The notes beneath the pieces are model-generated. The model was not told where the DNA came from, searched no databases, and worked only from the letters and a program-made list of their open reading frames with translations. A stretch of 64,000 bases of DNA from Lysobacter panacisoli (GTDB lineage Bacteria; Pseudomonadota; Gammaproteobacteria; Xanthomonadales; Xanthomonadaceae), in the NCBI RefSeq assembly GCF_009765165.1, contig NZ_VLNU01000001.1, positions 3,478,247 to 3,542,246 of the forward strand, read 5' to 3'. This document shows positions 18,135 through 26,511 of this stretch, piece after piece; positions within the stretch are counted from its first letter, which is position 1, and every line of letters starts with the position of its first letter. The translations under genes were made by a program, and so were the position numbers.

Positions 18135-18557
18135 TTAGGCGGCTTCGACGGTGTCGTCGCTGGAGTCGTCGGCCGTGCCAACGCCTTCCTCGTCACGACG
18201 GCGGCGCTCGCCGCGCTCGGGCTTGTCGCCCTTCTCGTCCTTGAACTTCATGATCAGCGACTGCTCGGTGTCCGGGCCGTCGCGCTTGATCACGAGGTGG
18301 CGCAGGACGGCGTCGTTGAAACGGAAACCGTCGACCAGCTCGTTCAGCACGTTCTGGGTGCACTCGATGTTGAGCAGGACGTAGTGGGCCTTGACCAGGT
18401 TCTCGATCGGGTAGGCCAGCTGACGGCGGCCCCAGTCCTCGAGACGGTGGATCTTGCCTTCGCCGCCTTCGATCAAGCCCTTGTAGCGCTCGATCATGGC
18501 CGGCACCTGCTCGCTCTGGTCCGGATGGACCAGGAACACGACTTCGTAATGACGCAT
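18135..18557 (-). CDS. rpsF: 30S ribosomal protein S6
   Basis: A 140-residue protein starting [18 protein letters not shown], the S6 signature. The core ends near residue 100. The rest is a charged tail rich in Arg, Glu and Asp, as in other S6 proteins whose C-terminal residues can be modified by RimK-type ligases. It is the first gene of the rpsF-rpsR-rplI operon, with a leader of about 107 bases. Confidence 0.98.
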   Translation of the reverse strand: MRHYEVVFLVHPDQSEQVPAMIERYKGLIEGGEGKIHRLEDWGRRQLAYPIENLVKAHYVLLNIECTQNVLNELVDGFRFNDAVLRHLVIKRDGPDTEQSLIMKFKDEKGDKPERGERRRRDEEGVGTADDSSDDTVEAA

Positions 18558-18941
18558 GGTGATTCCTTGTGGATGATGGCCCGCGACGCGGACCGGATCA
18601 GCCCCCCGACGTCCGGGACTGGACGCGGTGGAGCAAGGTCTCCCGCAAGCCGGAGCCGCGGGAGCCGGAAATTATGGCCGATTCAATGGGTTGGGACAAC
18701 TGCCCTCCCTTTAGACCCGGGAATCCCGGCACGAGGGCTCCGGGACCGTCACTCCTGGGCCCTGCCGGTACTCCCCGAGCCCCTGGGCAGCGGCCCAAAC
18801 AGGCGATTCGGGGCGCCCACGCCGTCTGCGCGACCGGTCCGTGCCGGGATCAGCCCAATCCCCTCGCGTCGAATGTGCATGACATCGTCCCTTCACGACC
18901 GCCCGGATAGCGTGGCCGCTCCCGCGTAGCGGACCCGGCCG
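18558..18941. other. Divergent spacer between rpsF and exonuclease III
   Basis: These 384 bases contain no gene that I can support. The part next to rpsF (18558-18664) is the presumed 5' leader of the ribosomal protein mRNA. The rpsF promoter is listed separately. The part next to the exonuclease gene is GC-rich, with no clear promoter by eye. Confidence 0.6.
18671..18699 (-). promoter_or_regulatory. Candidate rpsF promoter
   Basis: On the minus strand, TTGTCC (18699-18694) and CATAAT (18676-18671) are spaced exactly 17 bases. The start point would be near 18664. This is the best sigma70-like pair in the spacer. Confidence 0.5.
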
Positions 18942-19769
18942 GTGAAGATCGCGACCTTCAACATCAACGGCATCAACACGCGCCTGCAGGCCCTGCTCGC
19001 GTGGCTGGAGAAGGAACAGCCGGACATCGCCTGCCTGCAGGAACTGAAAGCACCGGGAGACGCATTCCCCGCACAGGCAATCGCCGATGCCGGTTATGGC
19101 GCGATCTGGCACGGGCAGAAGTCGTGGAACGGCGTGGCCGTGCTCGCGCGCGATGCGGAGCCGGTGGAGATCGGCCGCGGCCTGCCCGGCGATCCGGAAG
19201 ACACGCAAAGCCGCTACATCGAAGCCGCTGTCGGCGGGATCGTCGTGGTCTGCCTTTACCTGCCCAACGGCAATCCGCAGCCCGGGCCGAAGTTCGACTA
19301 CAAGCTGGCGTGGTTCGACCGTTTCCTGAAGCGCGCGCAGCAGCTGTACGACTGCGGGCAACCGGTGGTGCTGGCGGGCGACTACAACGTCGTGCCGACC
19401 GACGAGGACATCTACGACCCGAAGTCCTGGCGCAAGGACGCACTGCTGCAGCCGGAAAGCCGCGAACGCTACAACCGTCTGATCGGACAGGGCTGGACCG
19501 ATTCGCTGCGCCACGTATTCGGCGAAAAGCGCGTGTACACGTTCTGGGACTATTTCCGCCAGCATTGGGAACGCGACGCAGGCCTGCGCATCGACCATCT
19601 GCTGCTCAACGCCGAACTCGCACCGCGCCTGCGCGCGGCCGGCGTCGATCGCTGGGTGCGTGGACAAACCAAGCCCAGCGACCATGCGCCGACCTGGATC
19701 GAGATAACCGACGGCGTCGAACGGCCTGCCGCATCCAGGACCGCCAGGCGACCGCGGACCAAGACCTGA
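18942..19769 (+). CDS. xth: Exodeoxyribonuclease III
   Basis: A 275-residue AP endonuclease/3'-5' exonuclease for base excision repair. It starts at a GTG and reads MKIATFNINGINTRLQALL. The metal ligand E34 lies in CLQELKA, D147 and N149 in GDYNVVPTDEDIYDP, and the catalytic pair D247-H248 in SDHAPTW. The last 25 residues are a basic tail (TARRPRTKT) beyond the enzyme fold. It is on the plus strand, divergent from rpsF. Confidence 0.96.
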   Translation: MKIATFNINGINTRLQALLAWLEKEQPDIACLQELKAPGDAFPAQAIADAGYGAIWHGQKSWNGVAVLARDAEPVEIGRGLPGDPEDTQSRYIEAAVGGIVVVCLYLPNGNPQPGPKFDYKLAWFDRFLKRAQQLYDCGQPVVLAGDYNVVPTDEDIYDPKSWRKDALLQPESRERYNRLIGQGWTDSLRHVFGEKRVYTFWDYFRQHWERDAGLRIDHLLLNAELAPRLRAAGVDRWVRGQTKPSDHAPTWIEITDGVERPAASRTARRPRTKT

Positions 19770-19845
19770 GCGCTGCAACGCACACGCGTACGAAGCGTGA
19801 GGTGCACTTCACCGTTCCTGCGCCGTCTGCGGGCACAATCGGCGC

Positions 19846-21717
19846 ATGAGCGAACGCGCCGACGCCGTCCTCCCGCCCACGCCCAAACCCAGCCTGCGCG
19901 AACGCTTCGACGCGCTGCGCAACCTGCCGCCGTTCCTGCGCCAGATCTGGGCGACCAGCCCGGGCCTGACGCTGCTGTCGCTGGGGCTGCGCGTGATCCG
20001 CGCGCTGCTGCCGATCGCGATGCTGTACGTCGGCAAGCTGATCATCGACGAGGCCGTGCGACTGGTCGCGGCCGGACAGTCGTTCGATTCGATCGGCGCC
20101 GGCTGGCACAGCGGCCAGCTCGACACGCTGGCGATGCTGTTGCTGCTCGAGTTCGCGCTGGCGATCGGCTCCGACCTGCTGGGCCGGGTAGTCAGTTACG
20201 CCGACTCGCTGCTGTCGGAGCTGTTCACCAACGTCACCAGCGTGCGCCTGATGGAACACGCGGCCACGCTGGACCTGGAGGACTTCGAGGATCCCGACCT
20301 GCAGGACAAGCTCGATCGCGCGCGCCGACAGACGATGGGCCGCATGAACCTGATGAGCCAGTTGTTCGGCCAGGCGCAGGACGCGATCACCGTCATCAGC
20401 TTCGCCGCGGGCCTGCTGGTGTATGCGCCGTGGCTGATCGTGCTGCTCGCCGTGGCGCTGGTGCCGGCGTTCGTCGGTGAAGCGCATTTCAACGCGCTGG
20501 GCTATTCGCTCAACTACGCCTGGACGCCCGAGCGCCGCCAGCTCGAGTACGTGCGCCAGATGGGCGCGAGCGTGGAAACAGCGAAGGAGGTGAAGATCTT
20601 CAACCTCCATCGGTTCCTGATCTCTCGCTACCGCGAGCTGGCCGAGCGCTTCTTCCGTGCCAATCGCGCCCTCGCCCGCCGCCGCGCGATATGGGGCACG
20701 CTGCTGGCCGCGCTCGGCACGCTGGGTTACTACGTCGCGTACGGCTACATCGCATGGCGCACGGTGCGCGGCGATTTCAGCATCGGCGACCTGACCTTCC
20801 TCGCTGGCAGCTTCCGTCGCCTGCGCCAGTTGCTGGAAGGCCTGCTCGTGGGTTTCTCGCAGGTCGCCGGACAAGCGCTGTACCTGGACGATCTGTTCTC
20901 GTTCTTCGAGATCCGACCCGAGATCGTCTCGCCCGCGAACGCATTGGCGATCCCGCGTCCGATCGCGCGCGGCTTCGTGTTCGAGAACGTCGGTTTCCGC
21001 TATCCGGATGCCGAGAAGTGGGCGCTGCGCGGACTCGATTTCGAGCTGCGCGCCGGCGAAGTGCTGGCGCTGGTCGGCGAGAACGGTGCGGGCAAGACCA
21101 CGCTGGTGAAACTGCTCGCGCGCCTCTACGACCCCGACGAAGGCCGCATCACCCTCGACGGCCGCGACCTGCGCGACTACGACCTCGACGACCTGCGCGG
21201 CAACGTCGGCGTGATCTTCCAGGATTTCGTGCGCTACCACCTCACCGCCGGCGAGAACATCGGCGTCGGCCAGATCGACGCGATGACCGACGCCGCGCGC
21301 ATCCGCGACGCCGCACGGCGGGCAATGGCGGACGAGGTGATCGAAGGCCTGCCGCTGGGCTACGACCAGCTGGTCGGGCGCCGCTTCAAGACCGGCGTGG
21401 ATCTCTCCGGCGGCCAGTGGCAGAAGATCGCCATCGCCCGTGCCTACATGCGCGATGCGCAGGTGATGATCCTCGACGAACCGACCGCTGCGCTCGATGC
21501 GCGCAGCGAGTTCGAGGTGTTCCAGCGCTTCAAGGAACTCTCGGAAGGCAAGACCGCCGTGTTGATCTCGCACCGTTTCAGCAGCGTGCGCATGGCGGAC
21601 CGCATCCTCGTGCTGGCCGGCGGCCGGCTCGAGGCCAGCGGCACGCACGAGCAACTGCTCGCACAGGGCGGTCGTTACGCGGAATTGTTCGAACTTCAGG
21701 CCGCCGGTTATCGTTGA
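19846..21717 (+). CDS. ABC exporter, fused permease and ATPase
   Basis: A 623-residue half-transporter expected to work as a homodimer. The N-terminal membrane domain (about 40-340, ABC type 1 exporter) is followed by an ATPase domain. It has Walker A GENGAGKT at about 411-418, signature DLSGGQWQKIAIARA, Walker B VMILDEPTAALDAR and the H-loop ISHRFSSVRMAD. The cytoplasmic N-terminus is long (about 35 residues). Substrate (lipid, peptide or drug) cannot be told from sequence. It begins 76 bases after exonuclease III. Confidence 0.93.
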   Translation: MSERADAVLPPTPKPSLRERFDALRNLPPFLRQIWATSPGLTLLSLGLRVIRALLPIAMLYVGKLIIDEAVRLVAAGQSFDSIGAGWHSGQLDTLAMLLLLEFALAIGSDLLGRVVSYADSLLSELFTNVTSVRLMEHAATLDLEDFEDPDLQDKLDRARRQTMGRMNLMSQLFGQAQDAITVISFAAGLLVYAPWLIVLLAVALVPAFVGEAHFNALGYSLNYAWTPERRQLEYVRQMGASVETAKEVKIFNLHRFLISRYRELAERFFRANRALARRRAIWGTLLAALGTLGYYVAYGYIAWRTVRGDFSIGDLTFLAGSFRRLRQLLEGLLVGFSQVAGQALYLDDLFSFFEIRPEIVSPANALAIPRPIARGFVFENVGFRYPDAEKWALRGLDFELRAGEVLALVGENGAGKTTLVKLLARLYDPDEGRITLDGRDLRDYDLDDLRGNVGVIFQDFVRYHLTAGENIGVGQIDAMTDAARIRDAARRAMADEVIEGLPLGYDQLVGRRFKTGVDLSGGQWQKIAIARAYMRDAQVMILDEPTAALDARSEFEVFQRFKELSEGKTAVLISHRFSSVRMADRILVLAGGRLEASGTHEQLLAQGGRYAELFELQAAGYR

Positions 21718-21758
21718 GCCTCGCGACCCACTCCCCATACCGGACAGGACCTCTGCCC

Positions 21759-22955
21759 ATGCGCCACGCCCTGCACTGCACCACGCTCGCCCTCGGCCTT
21801 TCGCTGGCCCTCGTCGGCTGCCAGGCCCGCCAGGGCGAGGAGTCCGCCACCGCCACGACTGCGGCCACCGCCGCGCCGAAAGCACTGCCGACGCAGACCG
21901 TCGCCAGCCAGAACGGCACGGTGCAGGTCACCACGATCACCGCCGGACTCGAACACCCGTGGGGCGTTGCACTGCTGCCCGACGGCGGCTTCCTGGTCAC
22001 CGAACGTCCCGGTCGCCTGCGCCATGTCGGCGCCGACGGCAGCCTGTCGGCGCCGCTGGGCGGCGTGCCGACCGTGTGGGCCGAAGGCCAGGGTGGCCTG
22101 CTCGATGTCGTGCTCTCGCCCGACTTCGCCACCAGCAAGCGCATCTTCCTGAGTTATTCCGAGCCGGGTCCGGACGACAGCGCCGGCACCGCCGTCGCCA
22201 GCGCCGTACTCGGCAAGGACGCGCTCTCCGACCTGAAGGTGTTCTATCGCCAGGAGCCGAAGCTGGTCGGTCCGAACCACTTCGGTTCGCGCATCGTGTT
22301 CGACGGCAAGGGCCACGTCTTCATCAGCCAGGGCGAGCGCAACGACCGCCCGACCTCGCAGAAGCTCGACATGCTGCAGGGCAAGCTGGTGCGCCTGAAC
22401 CTCGACGGCAGCGTGCCGGCCGACAATCCCTTCGTCGGCCGCAAGGACGCGCGTCCGGAAATCTGGAGTTACGGCCATCGCAACATGCAGTCGCTCGCGC
22501 TGGATCCGCGCACTGGCAAGGTGTGGGAAGCCGAGCACGGCCCGAAGGGCGGCGACGAGATCAACATCCCCGAACCGGGCAAGAACTACGGTTGGCCGAT
22601 CATCACCCACGGCATCAACTACTCGGGCCTGAAGATCCCGGAAGCGGTCGGCACCTCCGCGCCGGGCATGGAGCAGCCGTACCACGTGTGGGAGGTCTCG
22701 CCGGGCCTGTCGGGCATGGCGTTCTCGACCGGCCATGCAGGGTCGAAGTGGAACGACAGCCTGTTCCTCGGTGCGCTCGCCGACGGCAGCCTGATCCGCC
22801 TCAGCCTCGACGGCGACAAGATCACCGGCGAAGAGCGCCTGCTGAAGGAACTGGGTTCGCGCATCCGCGACGTGCGCGTCGGCGCGGACGGCGCGGTGTA
22901 CGTGCTGACCGACGAAACCGACGGCAAGCTGCTGCGCCTGGATCCGCCGAAGTAA
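21759..22955 (+). CDS. PQQ-dependent aldose sugar dehydrogenase-like lipoprotein
   Basis: A 398-residue six-bladed beta-propeller of the soluble glucose/aldose dehydrogenase (YliI/Asd) family, which uses PQQ to oxidise sugars in the periplasm. The signal peptide ends LALVGC with the lipidated C21, so it is probably membrane-tethered. Family signatures are HPWGVALLPDGGFLVTERPG, EIWSYGHRNMQSLALDP, EAEHGPKGGDEIN and NYGWPIITHGINYSG. The gene begins 41 bases after the ABC exporter and may share its transcript. Confidence 0.92.
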   Translation: MRHALHCTTLALGLSLALVGCQARQGEESATATTAATAAPKALPTQTVASQNGTVQVTTITAGLEHPWGVALLPDGGFLVTERPGRLRHVGADGSLSAPLGGVPTVWAEGQGGLLDVVLSPDFATSKRIFLSYSEPGPDDSAGTAVASAVLGKDALSDLKVFYRQEPKLVGPNHFGSRIVFDGKGHVFISQGERNDRPTSQKLDMLQGKLVRLNLDGSVPADNPFVGRKDARPEIWSYGHRNMQSLALDPRTGKVWEAEHGPKGGDEINIPEPGKNYGWPIITHGINYSGLKIPEAVGTSAPGMEQPYHVWEVSPGLSGMAFSTGHAGSKWNDSLFLGALADGSLIRLSLDGDKITGEERLLKELGSRIRDVRVGADGAVYVLTDETDGKLLRLDPPK

Positions 22956-23007
22956 GCCGACCGTTGCGCGCCCACCCGCGCATCGCCCGAGTCATCGCCT
23001 GGCAATG

Positions 23008-23042
23008 GCCCTTCTCCCGCACGGGAGAGGGGCTTTCCTTTC
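23008..23042 (+). terminator. Hairpin terminator after the sugar dehydrogenase
   Basis: A 12-base stem (23008-23019 with 23022-23033, one G-T pair) is followed by TTTCCTTTCT on the plus strand. The stem sequence is a near copy of the repeat at 17813-17836, so this may be a repeat used as a terminator. Confidence 0.65.
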
Positions 23043-23061
23043 TCGCATACGGAACCCGCAC

Positions 23062-23499
23062 ATGCTCCGCACCGCGATCCTGCTGTTCGCCCTGCTCGTC
23101 TGCATTCCGTCCGCCGTCGCCGCCGAGAGCGATGCGGAGCTGCTCGCGCTCGACGCCACCTGGAACGATCTGCGCATGAAGCCCGATGTCGATGGCCTGG
23201 ATCGCCTCCTCGCCGACGACTGGATGCTCACCCATTCCGACGGGCGTGTGCAGTACAAGGCCGACTACCTCGACGAACTGCGCACCAGCACGCGTCGCAA
23301 CCAGGGCATCGGTAATGATGACCTGCGCGTGCGTCGCTACGGCGACACGATGGTCGTCACCGGCACCAGCGTGCAGTCGGGTATCAGCAACGGCCAGCCG
23401 TGGAGCGGACGCTTCCGCTTCACACGCACGTGGATCAAGCGCGACGGCCAGTGGCGCATGGTCGCCTCGCATTCCTCGCGCATCACGCCGCCGCAATAG
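23062..23499 (+). CDS. Exported NTF2-like (DUF4440/SnoaL-type) protein
   Basis: A 145-residue protein with a signal peptide (MLRTAILLFALLVCIPSAVA). One NTF2-like fold follows: LDATWNDLRMKPDVDGLDRLLADDW, then RRYGDTMVVTGTSV, then GRFRFTRTWIKRDGQWRMVASHSS, which is the usual end of DUF4440 domains. Enzymatic role is unknown. The ATG at 23062 gives the signal peptide. It converges with the DUF488 gene, whose stop codon is 6 bases away. Confidence 0.85.
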   Translation: MLRTAILLFALLVCIPSAVAAESDAELLALDATWNDLRMKPDVDGLDRLLADDWMLTHSDGRVQYKADYLDELRTSTRRNQGIGNDDLRVRRYGDTMVVTGTSVQSGISNGQPWSGRFRFTRTWIKRDGQWRMVASHSSRITPPQ

Positions 23500-23505
23500 A
23501 GACGG

Positions 23506-24063
23506 TCAGAACAGCGGGGGCTGCGTTCCCGCCGTGTCGTCCGCCGCATGCGGCGAGTAGTCGAGTACGCCATCGACGATGCGCGCGGCCTTCGTGTACG
23601 GATGCTCCTCGCTGCGACCCGGCGCGACCAGATGCACGACCTGCCAGCCGCGCGATTTCAGGTCGTCGCTGATCAGGCTGCGATGGCACTGCGCCCAGTA
23701 CGCCTCCGCGCACATCACCGCCGTGCGCTTGTGCAGGGCCAGCGCTTCAAGGCGTTCGCGCGCTTCGACGTAGTCGGCACTTTCCATGTAGTCGGCATAG
23801 CCGCGGAAAGACGCATTGCGCCACGCGGTGTTGTGCGAGTCGGGCCGTGGAACTCGGCGACCGCCCAGGTCCGGCATCGGCACGTAGTCGATACCCGCCT
23901 CCGGCAGCGCCTGCGCCATGTGCGTGGCGGCGAACTGCGGATGCCGCCGCGAACCGGCGAAGCGGCGCACGTCAGCGACGGCCTCGATGCCCGCCATTTC
24001 CAGCAAGGCGACGAAATCCGGCCATTCGCGAGTGGAATGGCCCACGGTCCATACGGTTCGCAT
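23506..24063 (-). CDS. DUF488 family protein
   Basis: A 185-residue soluble protein. Features of DUF488 are the start TVWTVGHSTREWPDFVALL, the DVRRFAGSRRHPQF segment, the AVMCAEAYWAQCHRSLISD segment with the family cysteines, and HLVAPGRSEEHPYT near the end. The function of the family is not established. It is transcribed away from the ferredoxin reductase gene. Confidence 0.88.
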   Translation of the reverse strand: MRTVWTVGHSTREWPDFVALLEMAGIEAVADVRRFAGSRRHPQFAATHMAQALPEAGIDYVPMPDLGGRRVPRPDSHNTAWRNASFRGYADYMESADYVEARERLEALALHKRTAVMCAEAYWAQCHRSLISDDLKSRGWQVVHLVAPGRSEEHPYTKAARIVDGVLDYSPHAADDTAGTQPPLF

Positions 24064-24165
24064 GACCGCAAGCATAGGTCGGGCGCCGTCGACCCGACGC
24101 AAATCAAGATCGGCCGGCGCCGCCGGGCTACAATGCCGGCCGGTTTCCCCTCCCCCCGCACCGGC

Positions 24166-24975
24166 ATGTCCTCCGCGTTTGGCACCGAGACGGTGCTGGA
24201 TGTCCGTCACTGGACGGACGACTACTTCAGCTTCACCACCACCCGCGACGACGGTTTCCGCTTCGACAACGGCCAGTTCGTGATGATCGGACTGCAGGTT
24301 CCGCAGGCCGATGGCGCGAGCAAGCCGCTGCTGCGCGCGTATTCGATCGCCAGCGCCAACTGGGAGGAGCAGCTCGAGTTCTTCAGCATCAAGGTGCCCA
24401 ATGGCCCGCTGACCTCGCGCCTGAAGTCGATCCAGCCGGGCGACCAGGTGCTGGTCGGACGCAAGCCGACCGGCACGCTGCTGATCCACGATCTGCATCC
24501 GGGCCGCAATCTCTACCTGCTGGGCACCGGTACGGGCCTGGCGCCGTGGCTGGCGGTGATCAAGGATCCGGAAACCTACGAGCGTTTCGACAAGGTCATC
24601 CTGACCCACGGCGTGCGCAGCGAGAAGGACCTCGCCTATCGCGACTACTTCGTCAACGAGCTGCCGAAGCACGAGTTCCTCGGCGAGCAGATCGCCGCCA
24701 AGCTCAAGTACTACCCGGCCGTGACGCGCGAGCCGTTCGAGTTCGGTGGCCAGGACCACCGCGGCCGCCTGACCGATCTGTTCGACAGTGGCCGGATGAT
24801 GGAACACCTCGGCATCGAGGGACTGGATCCGGAACACGACCGCGCGATGATCTGCGGCAGCCCGCAGATGCTGGCCGACTTCCGCACCATCCTCGACGGC
24901 CGCGGCTTCACTGCCGCCCCGCGCATCGGCACGCCGGGCCAGTACGTGTTCGAGCGCGCCTTCGTAGAGAAGTGA
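24166..24975 (+). CDS. fpr: Ferredoxin/flavodoxin-NADP reductase
   Basis: A 269-residue FAD enzyme that moves electrons between NADPH and ferredoxin or flavodoxin, often for oxidative stress and iron-sulfur repair. The FAD motif is RAYSIAS (57-63), the NADP-binding GTGTGLAPWL is at 120-129, CGSPQML follows, and the C-terminus is VFERAFVEK, as in bacterial subclass I Fpr. Length matches the family. The gene stands alone between divergent DUF488 and the stress protein gene. Confidence 0.95.
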   Translation: MSSAFGTETVLDVRHWTDDYFSFTTTRDDGFRFDNGQFVMIGLQVPQADGASKPLLRAYSIASANWEEQLEFFSIKVPNGPLTSRLKSIQPGDQVLVGRKPTGTLLIHDLHPGRNLYLLGTGTGLAPWLAVIKDPETYERFDKVILTHGVRSEKDLAYRDYFVNELPKHEFLGEQIAAKLKYYPAVTREPFEFGGQDHRGRLTDLFDSGRMMEHLGIEGLDPEHDRAMICGSPQMLADFRTILDGRGFTAAPRIGTPGQYVFERAFVEK

Positions 24976-25010
24976 GCCGCTGGGCGTCGCGACGACGCCC
25001 GCCCTCTCGG

Positions 25011-25024
25011 TTGATCCGGATCAA
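25011..25024 (+). promoter_or_regulatory. FNR/Anr-type box upstream of the universal stress protein gene
   Basis: TTGATCCGGATCAA is a perfect palindrome that fits the FNR/Anr consensus TTGAT-N4-ATCAA at all ten defined bases. Its centre is 41.5 bases before the start point predicted from the -10 hexamer at 25047-25052, the exact spacing of class II FNR-activated promoters. Confidence 0.8.
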
Positions 25025-25046
25025 GGCCCCCGTCACGCCCCCTGCG

Positions 25047-25052
25047 TAAGAT
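25047..25052 (+). promoter_or_regulatory. -10 hexamer of the stress protein promoter
   Basis: TAAGAT, four of six matches to TATAAT, placing transcription start near 25059 and leaving a 21-base leader that contains the ribosome site GGGAG. There is no -35 hexamer, as expected when an activator occupies that place. Confidence 0.55.
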
Positions 25053-25079
25053 CGCCGCAGGTTAACGGGAGTGACTCGC

Positions 25080-25502
25080 ATGAAGATCCTGCTCGCCGTC
25101 GACGGCAGTGAAGTCAGCACGCGCGCCGTCAAGCACGTCATCACCCTCGCCGGCCAACTGGCCAGCCCACCTCAGGTGATCCTGGCCAACGTCGACATCC
25201 CGCTGATGCAGCGCGCCGCGGTCGCGATGGGCGCCAAGGCCGTGGAGGCCTACCACGCGGAAAGCGCGCGAGGGATGTGCAAGGACGCGCGTCGCCTGCT
25301 CAAGCGCGCCGAGCTCGATTTCGACGAGGAAATCCACGTCGGCGACATCGCCGAGACGCTGCTCAAGATCGCCAAGAAGCGCCGTGTCGACCTGATCGTG
25401 ATGGGATCGCACGGCCAGGGCCTGATTCGCGGCATGTTCCTCGGTTCGGTCTCGACCAAGGTCATCGCCGGCGCATCGACGCCGGTCACGATCGTCCGCT
25501 GA
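25080..25502 (+). CDS. Universal stress protein, UspA family
   Basis: A 140-residue ATP-binding Usp domain. It starts MKILLAVDGSEVSTRAVKHV. The ATP-binding pattern G-2X-G-9X-G(S) is complete in GSHGQGLIRGMFLGS near the C-terminus, so it is of the nucleotide-binding type. The ATG at 25080 follows GGGAG by 8 bases. The upstream FNR/Anr box suggests induction when oxygen is low, as known for several Pseudomonas Usp genes. It converges with the next gene across a 3-base gap. Confidence 0.95.
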   Translation: MKILLAVDGSEVSTRAVKHVITLAGQLASPPQVILANVDIPLMQRAAVAMGAKAVEAYHAESARGMCKDARRLLKRAELDFDEEIHVGDIAETLLKIAKKRRVDLIVMGSHGQGLIRGMFLGSVSTKVIAGASTPVTIVR

Positions 25503-25505
25503 GCC

Positions 25506-25895
25506 TCAGCCCTCGCGCAGCCAGAGTTCGGCGATGGTTTCGTTGACGAACACGCGCGCGTCGATGCCGTTGGCGCGCGCGTAGAGTTCGCAGTACTCGA
25601 TTTCCTGCAGCCCGCGCGGCTTCACGTGCGCGATCCGCAAACGGCGCACCCGGTCCGGATCGGTCTGCACGACCAGTTCCAGCCACTGCTCTTCGGTGAG
25701 CGGTTCGCCCTGCAGCTCGTCGACGAGAAGCACACCGCAACCGTCCGCATCGCGCGCGGCGGTGAGGATCGCGCGCCAGTAGGCGATGGAGTTCTCGAGC
25801 GTTTCCGCACCGCGCACATGCACGCGCAGGCCCAGCGGGTGCGGCTCGATCCGCACGTCAAGGGATCCGGCCGGCGCCACGCTGTCGGTGGTCAT
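25506..25895 (-). CDS. Hypothetical STAS-like protein
   Basis: A 129-residue soluble protein without signal peptide. The middle reads GCGVLLVDELQGEPLTEEQWLEL, and the end reads NGIDARVFVNETIAELWLREG. The alternation of strands and helices and the closing DARVFVNETIAELWL recall small STAS or STAS/SEC14-like domains in response-type proteins, but I cannot prove this. It begins 5 bases after the glutathione peroxidase stop codon, so the two are translated from one mRNA. Confidence 0.75.
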   Translation of the reverse strand: MTTDSVAPAGSLDVRIEPHPLGLRVHVRGAETLENSIAYWRAILTAARDADGCGVLLVDELQGEPLTEEQWLELVVQTDPDRVRRLRIAHVKPRGLQEIEYCELYARANGIDARVFVNETIAELWLREG

Positions 25896-25900
25896 GGCGG

Positions 25901-26383
25901 CTACACCAGCGCGGCTTCGATGTCCTTCGCGATCGCCTCCGGTTTCTCGGTCGGCGCGTAACGCTTGAGCACCTTGCCGTCGCGGCCGATCAGGAACTTG
26001 GTGAAGTTCCACTTGATGCCGTCGAAACCGAGCAGCCCACCCTTTTCGTCCTTCAGCCACTTCCACAGCGGATGCGCGGCGTCGCCGTTGACGTCGATCT
26101 TGGCGAACAGCGGGAAGGTCACGTCGTAGTTGAGCGAGCAGAAGTTCTTGATCTCCGCTTCGTCGCCCGGCTCCTGGTGGCCGAACTGGTCGCACGGGAA
26201 ACCCAGCACCGTGAAGCCGCGGTCGCGGTACTCGCGCCAGAGCTTTTCCAGGCCGGTGTACTGCGGCGTGAAACCGCACTGTGAGGCGACATTGACCACC
26301 AGCATCGCCTTGCCGCGGAAGTCGCCCAGCGAACGCGGCTGGCCGTCGATGTCGGTGGCGGAGAAATCGTAGGCGGTGGTCAT
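25901..26383 (-). CDS. Glutathione peroxidase family protein (Cys type)
   Basis: A 160-residue thiol peroxidase that reduces hydroperoxides, in most bacteria with thioredoxin. The tetrad is complete: C36 in NVASQCGFTPQY, Q70 in FPCDQFGHQEPG, W125 and N126 in IKWNFTKFLI. The second conserved cysteine is C64, and C82 (FCSLNY) may resolve. The protein is cytoplasmic, since it lacks a signal peptide. It lies first in a two-gene operon with the small STAS-like protein. Confidence 0.95.
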   Translation of the reverse strand: MTTAYDFSATDIDGQPRSLGDFRGKAMLVVNVASQCGFTPQYTGLEKLWREYRDRGFTVLGFPCDQFGHQEPGDEAEIKNFCSLNYDVTFPLFAKIDVNGDAAHPLWKWLKDEKGGLLGFDGIKWNFTKFLIGRDGKVLKRYAPTEKPEAIAKDIEAALV

Positions 26384-26457
26384 GGCGGCGCTCCGGCTCG
26401 GCTCAACCGCAGCATAGCGCCGCCCGGGGCCGACTGGGAGCTTTCCTGACCCCGGAC

Positions 26458-26490
26458 ACGACAACGCCGGGACGGGCCCGGCGTTGTCGT
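26458..26490. terminator. Hairpin after the TonB receptor gene
   Basis: Fourteen-base perfect arms (26458-26471, 26477-26490) with a 5-base loop. There is no T-tract on either side, so it may be a 3'-end stabilising hairpin or part of a Rho-assisted terminator. Confidence 0.5.
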
Positions 26491-26511
26491 GGATCGGGTT
26501 GGACCGGACGG

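Noticed and set aside
25011..25024. The FNR/Anr box as part of a terminator for the ferredoxin reductase gene
   Set aside because: The palindrome has short arms with a 4-base centre, no T-tract, and fits the regulator consensus and spacing far better.
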